64,000 bases of DNA from Anastatus disparis (lineage: Eukaryota; Arthropoda; Insecta; Hymenoptera; Eupelmidae). The position numbers and the translations under genes are program-made. Below are positions 57,030 through 64,000 of this stretch, one piece after another. The notes under the pieces are model-generated. The model had not been told where the DNA came from, ran no database searches, and saw only the letters and a program-made list of their open reading frames with translations. Position 1 is the first letter of the stretch. Every line of letters starts with the position of its first letter. The stretch is from assembly GCA_017163975.1 (NCBI GenBank), contig JAFFSR010000362.1, positions 3,176,001 to 3,240,000 of the forward strand, in the 5' to 3' direction.

Positions 57030-58691
57030 TTGTTAATCGCGAAGAATTTAAAACGATACGAAATGAGCAATAGGAGCGGCGCTTCTGCGGACATGTATGA
57101 GGAAGGTATATTTGCAAAAAATTTAATTGAACAATTGAAAAGTAAAAATATAGAAATCACTGAATATGTGAAAGAGTCAAAGCCCCCGCGCGAAGTAGAT
57201 ACAAAGATTGAAGAATACCTTACGATAAAGAAAGACTTGACCATTTTCTTACAGAGAAAAAATTTAGAGGTAGGGGAATTAGAAGGGTTTAAATCAAGGC
57301 AGGACGCATATAAAGCGTTAGGTTTAAAATTTATGGAATACAGGGATAAAGTAAGTGAGTCAGATAGTAGTGAGGACGAAAGGGAGTTAGGTAGTAAAAA
57401 TAGAACTAAAGAATAATTGCCTATTAATTATAAAAAAATAAATCTTAGACCGGTGCAATTGAAACTTTCAAATAAAACATTAAACCCTTCGCCCTTAGCA
57501 CTAGGCTGTAGCACACCTTTAAGTACTAAACCTAGTTTTCGATTACCAACAATATTTGAAAAGGGAGATTTATTAGATTTACCCCCGGAGGTCGCGGTAG
57601 AACACATTAAAGGGCACTTGAACGTAAGTTTTGAGGACGAAGTAATTAATAATTATTTTTAAAGCCCCGAACATATCGAAGAATTAAACAAAAGCATAAA
57701 TAACGGATTTGGATTTTTCAAAATCATAAATTCAGTAAAGGAGAAAATACAGAAGTTCGTGAAAAACGAACAACATTCCTTGGCGGAGAATAAGAATAAC
57801 GAGTTGAAGCAAGAAGAGAATAGTTCTGGTAACTTAGTGATTGCGCCTACTCTAGTAAAAGCCGACGGAGAAAAGGGACCTGCAAGTTTAGAGAAAACAA
57901 CGAATTCTTTTGATTGCAAAGATTATTTTTATAATCACGAAAATAAAAAGACGGAAAATAATAAATTGCAGGATTCGCTAGATAACTCAATAAAAATGGC
58001 ACAAATACAAATTCGTGGGTTATCCCTGAAGGATGCCCTTGATGTCATTCCGCGTTTTAATGGCAAAAATATTCCTATTTCGGAATTTTTAGATGGGTGC
58101 ATGGAGGCACAAGCGATTTTACCTAGCCATGTAGAAGGAGGATTAGCAAAATTGATAAGAATTAAACTGTATGGGGATGTTTTAAATTGCGTAAGGGGAC
58201 GCAGTTTCAAAAATGTAATGGAAGTTGTGGAATATTTAGAAAATATTTTTGGATCAGGAAAAACTTATCACGAGTGGACAGGAGATTTAGCAAAAATCAA
58301 GCAAAAGACAGGTGAAAACGTGATTGTCTTTTTAAACCGGTTACGCGAAATTGAAAAAGAAAGACTATTCACTGCAAATAAAGAAAAGCGAATAAATGAT
58401 ATAAACGATTTTAAACAAGAATTAGAAAAAGATTGCGTAAAGTATTTCCTAAGAGGATTGCGCTGGGAAATACGGGCTCGCATAGATACTCCTGCAAGTT
58501 TAGAAGAAGCTAGGAAGAATGCCATAGAGATTGAGCGGGAATTTGCAAATAGTATGCAAGAGGAAGAAGAGGTGCGAAGAGAGGAAAATTAAAGAGGAAA
58601 TTTTTTTAAGGACGCGCGACGCGTAAATATTGTTGAAACAGAAACCAATGTAATAACTTGTTCCTTTTGCAATAAAAGGGAACATCCATCA
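57030..58691 (+). pseudogene. Gag of a Ty3/gypsy-type element, one frame interrupted by TAA codons
   Basis: One frame continues from 57030 with TAA codons at 57414-57416, 57660-57662 and 58590-58592 and no frameshift. The N-terminal third is Lys/Glu-rich and helical. The capsid-like part lies at about 58000-58590 (DALDVIPRFNGKNIPISEFLDG, FGSGKTYHEWTGDLAKIKQKTGENV-type core, KYFLRGLRWEIRARI, ARKNAIEIEREFA), typical of gypsy-group gag. A first CCHC knuckle (CSFCNKREHPSMNC, about 58659-58700) follows directly after the third TAA. Gag would form the RNA-packaging particle. Confidence 0.75.
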
Positions 58692-59765
58692 ATGAATTGC
58701 TTATTATTGTCCCGCCAGATGGGAAGTTTAAACTCATTTTCGCAACCTAATAATAATTTTCAGCCGAACCAATGGCAGAGAGGACAAAATTTTTCTAACA
58801 TTCGAAGGCTTAATGTTGCTTTTGGAGGCTGGAACGCTGAGGTGAATCGAAGGACAGAATTTCTACCAAGAAGTAGAGAAAACTTAAGCAACGCCTCTGA
58901 CCGACATTTAGAAATGAACACTGTATATAGAAAAACTAGAGAAAATAACCACGAAAATCAAAATAGAGGGCGAAATAACTATGCTGCAAATTTTGGAAAT
59001 AGCCGTAATAATCAGAATAATAATAGTTTTGCGAGAAAAGGGCCGTATAAGTCGCCAACTCCGAATACGAATAATTTTTCAAATTCAACATGTTATTACT
59101 GTGGTCAACCAGGCCACACTCGCAATCAGTGTTTTAAATTACAAGATGCGCGTTTAGGACAAGAGTCGCAGGGAAACGGTTTGAATCTCCCTCAAGTGGG
59201 CATGGAGAGAGATAACGGCTGGCACACGCCTGACTACGTTACAGGCAGCGAGCGACGGCCCGCGCACGTTGAAACAGTGAACTTGAATCAGGCAAGTACA
59301 GCACCAATTATAAGAATTGATGTAGGAGAATTTAAAAGGCCACTTGAGTTTATGTTAGATACTGGAGCCTCTGTAAGTCTAGTAAAGAAATCCGAAGTAT
59401 CTCCCTATATTCAAATTAATATGCAAGAGCCGATAAGGTTAAAAGGCATTATGCTTTATTATTTAGAAACAGTAGGGAAAATCATAGTAAATTTAGAAAA
59501 TAGAGAAATTGAATTTTATTTAGTAGACGACGAGTTTCCCATAAAGGAAGCAGGAATTTTGGGCTCGGATTTTTGTAGACGAACAAAAACAAAAATTAAT
59601 TATTTCACGAATAACTTAGAATATGAAAGTAATGTGATACCTTTTGCAGAAGTACGGGAGAGTTCCGCAGATGAGACAGAAATAATAAATAATGAGGATA
59701 AAGAAAATCATTCACAGACAGAGGAATATATTACGTTTGCGAGGAATAAGAGCCATAAACAATAA
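58692..59765 (+). CDS. Nucleocapsid and aspartic protease part of the gypsy-type element
   Basis: Same frame as the gag. An Asn/Arg/Gln-rich region carries a second CCHC knuckle (CYYCGQPGHTRNQC, about 59091-59132). A retroviral-type aspartic protease follows: the active-site motif LDTGAS at about 59354-59371, a beta-rich body, and the C-terminal signature AGILGSDFCRR. The frame closes with TAA at 59763-59765 and continues open after it. The ATG at 58692 is internal to the first knuckle, so this is unlikely to be a genuine independent start; the product would normally be part of a Gag-Pro polyprotein. Confidence 0.75.
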   Translation: MNCLLLSRQMGSLNSFSQPNNNFQPNQWQRGQNFSNIRRLNVAFGGWNAEVNRRTEFLPRSRENLSNASDRHLEMNTVYRKTRENNHENQNRGRNNYAANFGNSRNNQNNNSFARKGPYKSPTPNTNNFSNSTCYYCGQPGHTRNQCFKLQDARLGQESQGNGLNLPQVGMERDNGWHTPDYVTGSERRPAHVETVNLNQASTAPIIRIDVGEFKRPLEFMLDTGASVSLVKKSEVSPYIQINMQEPIRLKGIMLYYLETVGKIIVNLENREIEFYLVDDEFPIKEAGILGSDFCRRTKTKINYFTNNLEYESNVIPFAEVRESSADETEIINNEDKENHSQTEEYITFARNKSHKQ

Positions 59766-62400
59766 ACTGACGAACGCAAGGAAAACCAAGCAGTAGATTT
59801 TACAACAGAGAAAGAAGAAAAATATAACAGATTCTTATTAAGTATTGGGGATATAGAAAGTACGGGTAAAAATATAAATGCCGGTTATAACGAATTTAAT
59901 TTGAAGAAACAAGAAAGTGTTTTAGAAAACGTCAATAGTATACAAGAATAATTAAAAGAAAGATATAAGCAATTACACGACGAAGATTTCGATAAGGTCG
60001 AGCAAGGAGGACCAGGAATAAGACATTTGCAGCAAGAAGCATCCAATTCAAGGATCGAAGAATCGCGAGACCCAATTCATATCATCAATGACATTGAAAA
60101 GATAAGTAGAAAATTAAACCAACTGAGTTTAAGTCAAAATAACGAGAGTAACATAATATTAAATGAAGAGTTAAATAAAATGAATTCATTCATAGAAGCG
60201 ATGAAAGAAAAAATAAATAAAGGTCAAAAAGAAGTAAGTGAGAAAAATGATAAGATACCAGCGAAGTCAAGTATCAGAAACGAACCCAGAAAAGGAGAAA
60301 AGAGAAGAGCAGTGACGTTTAATGGCGGGATAATCATGATAAATAAACCGAAGACAAATAAAGAAATAAACAAGAGATTAATGAGGAAGGTTATTAAAAT
60401 AAAACTAGATAATACATTAGAAGAAAATGAAAAAAAACAGAGAAATGTTGTAAATATTCAAGAATTATGTTATGATGAAGAAAAAGAAACTAATTATTGT
60501 GTAAATGGCAAAGCAAATAATGGGCATGCCAATGATGTTATTTTAAAGGATGAAAATGAATTATTGAAAAGAGATAAATATCTGAATCATATGAAAGTAA
60601 ATGATATATTTTATGAAAATGAGGAAAATATTGTTGATATAAAGAAGGGCAAAGCCAATGATGGGCATGCCAATGATGTTATTTTAAATAATGAAAAAGA
60701 AGTATTGAAAAAGGTAATTATGTGAATTATAGGAAAATAAAGGATAAATTGTATGAAAATAATGAAAATATAGAAAAAGATATTGTTGATATAAAGAAAG
60801 GCAGAGCCAATGAGGGGCCCGCCGATGAGGTTCTATTGAAAAATAAGAATGAGTTATTAAAGAAACACAAAAATGAAAACTATGTGAAAATAAATAAAGT
60901 TTTTAATGAAGATGATGATGTTATTGAACAAAATAAAGGAAATATGATGTATAGAAAGGACAAGGTCAAGGAAGGGCATGTCCGTAAAGTTATTGTTAAT
61001 AATGCAAATAAATTATTGAAGAATAAGAATTATGTGAATTATATGAAAATAAATGAAGTATTTAATGAGAAGAATACAGAGAAAAATAAAATAAATGTTG
61101 TTAATGAAAATAATATTGAAGGCTGCGAGGATCATGTTAATAAAAGTACGTTAAAAAAGGAAAATAAATTAATTGAAAAAAATGAGAAATATAAAACGAA
61201 TGAATTAGTTATCGAAGAAAAAGTTGAGAAAAATATTAATAAAGTTATCTCTGAGAATCAAGATGAACTATATAATGACGTAGACTATGTAAATTATTAT
61301 GGCAGTTGTGTGTATAAAATGAAAAATGAATGTTTCAATGATCATGAGAATAAAGATATGTGCAAAAGAGAAAATCAAGATTTACAGAAACAAGGAGAAA
61401 TTTTTATAAGTAAAAATAATATTGTAAACCCAAAGAAGGGGAGTCGTGATTTTGAAGAAAAATATGTAATTGAAGGTGAAAAGGAAAGAGGAATCCCTCA
61501 CCATGATGAAAATAAATATTATGTATTGAATAAAAAAGAAGTATTTAATGATATTAAAAATAATAGAAAGAATTATGCTTTCTATTGGAGAAATCCCAAA
61601 GTTGGGGATAAAAAGGAGTATTACGACGAAGAAAATATTACTTATGAAAGTACCTCAAGAGAGGAGTGTGAAAATAATGTTAATGAAGCAATGAAAATAG
61701 TTGAAACGTATAACGATGAACATAGAAGAAATATTCATATTAAAAAGAAAAATATGCCATTAAAAGAGCTCGATACTGATGCAGAGCAACAAGGAGGTTA
61801 TGAAGAGAACGCGTCATTGAACGAAAAGATGGAAGTTATAATGACTCAGAGAGAGACGAAGGAGATAACGTGCAAGATTAAGTAGCTTTAGAAAAGAAAT
61901 ACATGCAAAGAGAATTTGAAAGAAAGAATATTATTTATAAAAAAAAGAGGAAACGTGGGACGAAGACCCAAATAATGCATTTTCTCGGATAAGAACAGAA
62001 AATATGAAACAGAAAGATAATAAATTATTTAATAATTACGAAAATGTTTCAAAAATTAATCACAATTGCAGCCAGGAGGAGGAATTAAAAGAAAAATTAT
62101 ATAATGATGAGAAAAATTTTATTTTCGAGGAGAAAAATATTCTAGAAAAAAAGAAAAATACCGAATTAGATGCAAAAAGAAATAATTCACATGAGAGAAA
62201 AGAGAAAGCAGAGTTACATACAAAGAAAGAGAATATTATACACAAGAAGTCTGAGATAAGAAACAAAAATGTGATACTTCAAAAGAACAAGCAAGAAGGA
62301 GCAAACTTGAAAACGTTAAATAGAGGGATTAAAGAATTTTTAGGTAAAGAATGTGAGCCTGACGACTTTTATAACAAATATGCTTGAGAGAAAAATAAAT
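59766..62400 (+). pseudogene. Lys/Glu/Asn-rich coding region where RT and integrase core would be expected
   Basis: The gag frame continues after the protease with a TAA at 59949-59951 to 60725. It moves by one base at about 60715-60722 into the 60722-61885 frame, and back to the first frame at about 61950-62387 (TGA at 62385-62387). The product is dominated by Lys, Glu, Asn and Ile and contains a repeat of about 50 residues (see 60499-61250). No reverse transcriptase, RNase H or integrase catalytic motif is visible in any frame. It may be a coding filler of a non-autonomous gag element or a very diverged region; function unknown. Confidence 0.55.
60499..61250 (+). repeat. About 150-bp coding repeat, four to five diverged copies
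   Basis: Copies centre on the motif GKANDGHANDVIL (variants GKANNGHANDVIL, GRANEGPADEVLL, a KVKEGHVRKVIV form and a weak fifth). Each is followed by NE.ELLKK and a Tyr/Asn/Lys segment such as NYMKINEVFNE. Copies degrade toward the right. The nucleotide phrase AATGATGGGCATGCCAATGA recurs nearly unchanged in the first two. Confidence 0.75.
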
Positions 62401-62855
62401 ATGACAAAAATAAATATTATAAGTATGGTTTCGATGATTTAAAAAATGAATATTGGAGACTTACTAATAAGTCTCTTGACATATTATCTTATGATAAAAT
62501 CAAAGAAGAAAAATTTGACATAAACACCACGCAAGACTTGCAAGCCTTAATGCTAGAAAAATTAAAGTCAAAATTGCGACTACAGTACTTGATCGAAAAG
62601 GAAAAAGAGCTTTACAAAAACTACGCAGCCTATAACAATTGTAGATATACTCCTATAGATGATAGCGTTTGGCTATTGAAAGGGGGCAAACAGTATAAAC
62701 AAGCTGACCAATATGAAGGACCATATCTGGTCACAGATGTTTTTAATAATAAATGTAATCTTAAAATAAGAATAAATAATCATTAAACTAAGGTAGTCCA
62801 TGCTAACCGGGTAAGAAAATCCTATTTGGAAGCAAAGAAAAAAAAAGAGAAATGA
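62401..62855 (+). pseudogene. Integrase C-terminal (GPY/F-like) tail of a gypsy-type element
   Basis: In the same frame as gag, the sequence reads LMLEKLKSKLRLQYLIEKEK, DDSVWLLKGGKQYKQADQYEGPYLVTDV and, across a TAA at 62784-62786, TKVVHANRVRKSY, ending at the TGA 62853-62855. The order of a Lys/Arg helix, a V(W/L)L strand, EGPY and the HANR motif matches the C-terminal domain of Ty3/gypsy integrases. The zinc and catalytic DDE parts are absent upstream. This places the end of pol here and implies a large deletion or replacement between protease and this tail. Confidence 0.7.
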
Positions 62856-64000
62856 AATTACAGTAAGGTAGACGGAAATCTCTAAAGTTTAAGTGTGACA
62901 GTCACATAGGTAGACATACGTATAATATCTAGATCTTAAAATAGTTATATATTTAGTAAAAAATGGATAGAAATAAAAAAAAAAAAAAAACCGCTATAAG
63001 ATTAGGTTAATAATAAACAAGCAGCCAAAAGTAAACGGTAAAACAAAAAAACAAGCTGAGAACAATACGCGACTTAAATACTATAAGATAGGAAGGTAGG
63101 AGTTGAAATAATAAATAGATACAGTAGTCATGATAAGATGAAGTCAGGAACATATAAACGAAATAATATATTAACAAACCATAACCGAAAATAGTCAAGT
63201 CTTACAAACATAAAAACAAACCGGGACATATATTTCCTCATTGCCTTGAGATTGAAAGAAAGACTCTCTATATAAAAATTTATGCTAATAACGATCTTTA
63301 TAAAAATGTTTACTCTTCTTCCAAGGGGGAGAAGGGAATAAAATTTTAAAAATTTTATTCAAGTTGAAGTACGTTTATACATACAAAAAAAAACATTAAA
63401 AAGATAAGTCAAAGAGCCGCATAGTTGCGCGGTAGCTAAATACAGAAAACATAGAGATACACGTATAAAGATATATGAAGTAAAATCAAAAGAAACAAAT
63501 ATGATTAATATGAGCAAAAAAATGATTATTATAAAGAAATCTATACTTTTTTAATTGTATCATGTAAGCAGAATAAATATGAATTTAAGATGATTTTTTA
63601 GATTAACGACAAACGTTTAAGAAAAAAAAAGAGAAGGGAAATAATAATAATAAACGATTACATTTTGCTGTTGGTAAGAAAAACAAAAAAATATTAAAAT
63701 CAAAGGGAACATTCCCATATTGAACTTTAACATCAATTATTATTATTATTTAACCAAAATATATATGTCGTATATAGATAATAATACAAAAAAATATAAT
63801 TTTTTTTCTAATATTCTTACTTTACACCATACAGGAAAGGAAAGGGTCAATAAATAAAATGTTCCCAGGGAAGGAACCATAATAAGAATAAATGAGAAAA
63901 AAAAAGAAGGGGGTAAGAACCAGAAATAATTAAAAGATTTAAATGAACTAAAGAGGACTTGTAAGATTAACAACAAGCTGGTCAAGAGAAATAAAGATAC
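62856..64000 (+). other. 3' non-coding part of the gypsy-type element
   Basis: A-rich plus strand with no gene. A polypurine tract (AAGGGGGAGAAGGG, 63323-63336) is a candidate plus-strand primer site, placing the 3' LTR from about 63337 onward and past the window edge. A second purine run lies at about 63896-63915. Minus ORFs 63007-63198 and 63746-63985 are compositional. Confidence 0.45.

Noticed and set aside
53161..64000. Complete LTR pair for the gag-protease element
   Set aside because: I compared the A-rich ends by eye and found no convincing repeat between 53161-55303 and 63337-64000; the 3' LTR probably lies beyond the window.

Overview
This window looks like AT-rich nuclear DNA from an arthropod, most likely an insect and perhaps a hymenopteran. 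That is a judgement from the visible base composition, from the repeat families, and from a virus-like gene cluster of a kind I know mainly from insect genomes. No prokaryotic gene organisation, rRNA or CRISPR array is visible. Only one stretch reads as a normal host gene: a 3'-terminal coding exon on the minus strand at 30017-30856. Everything else is mobile DNA, mobile-DNA remains, satellite DNA or AT-rich spacer.

Region by region. Positions 1-4413 hold a decaying Polinton/adintovirus-like block: a partial unknown ORF (-), a packaging ATPase (-), a phospholipase-A2-domain protein (+), a second capsid-type protein (+), a double-jelly-roll major-capsid-like gene (+) and a possible exonuclease-like gene (+). 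The PLA2 gene and the unknown ORF are open; the other four are broken. Positions 4741-5947 hold TA-rich repeats, a 151-bp hairpin and a 4x16-bp array. Positions 8520-10856 hold a minus-strand Ty3/gypsy remnant. Positions 12361-14175 are a roughly 70-bp tandem array.

Positions 15840-29722 are a giant imperfect palindrome (main arms 16346-22020 and 22690-29310). One arm often keeps the empty site of an insertion found in the other. This identifies a solo LTR with a 5-bp target duplication, and foldback elements with 3-bp TAA/TTA duplications.

The host exon (30017-30856) has a dead Ty1/copia element (30928-37772) starting about 70 nt upstream of its splice acceptor. The copia 5' LTR holds a 2.1-kb foldback element, which itself holds a piggyBac-like MITE and a GC-rich CACTG-ended MITE. 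Further right are another foldback copy (37868-38531), a probable tRNA-derived SINE with two tRNA-like parts, a 607-bp TIR element with a broken THAP-domain ORF, an exon resembling the start of a hAT/ZMYM-type transposase, and a 5'-truncated LINE with an (ATCT)n tail (46460-49119).

Positions 50748-52134 (-) and 57030-62855 (+) are two gag-bearing LTR-type elements that lack recognisable reverse transcriptase. The second runs gag, protease, a 2.6-kb Lys/Glu/Asn-rich region with a roughly 50-residue repeat, then an integrase C-terminal (GPY/F-like) tail. From 57030 to 60725 it stays in one frame, interrupted only by TAA codons.

The genes do not form one pathway. The left block is a virion-morphogenesis set; the rest is a layered record of transposon insertions around one host gene.
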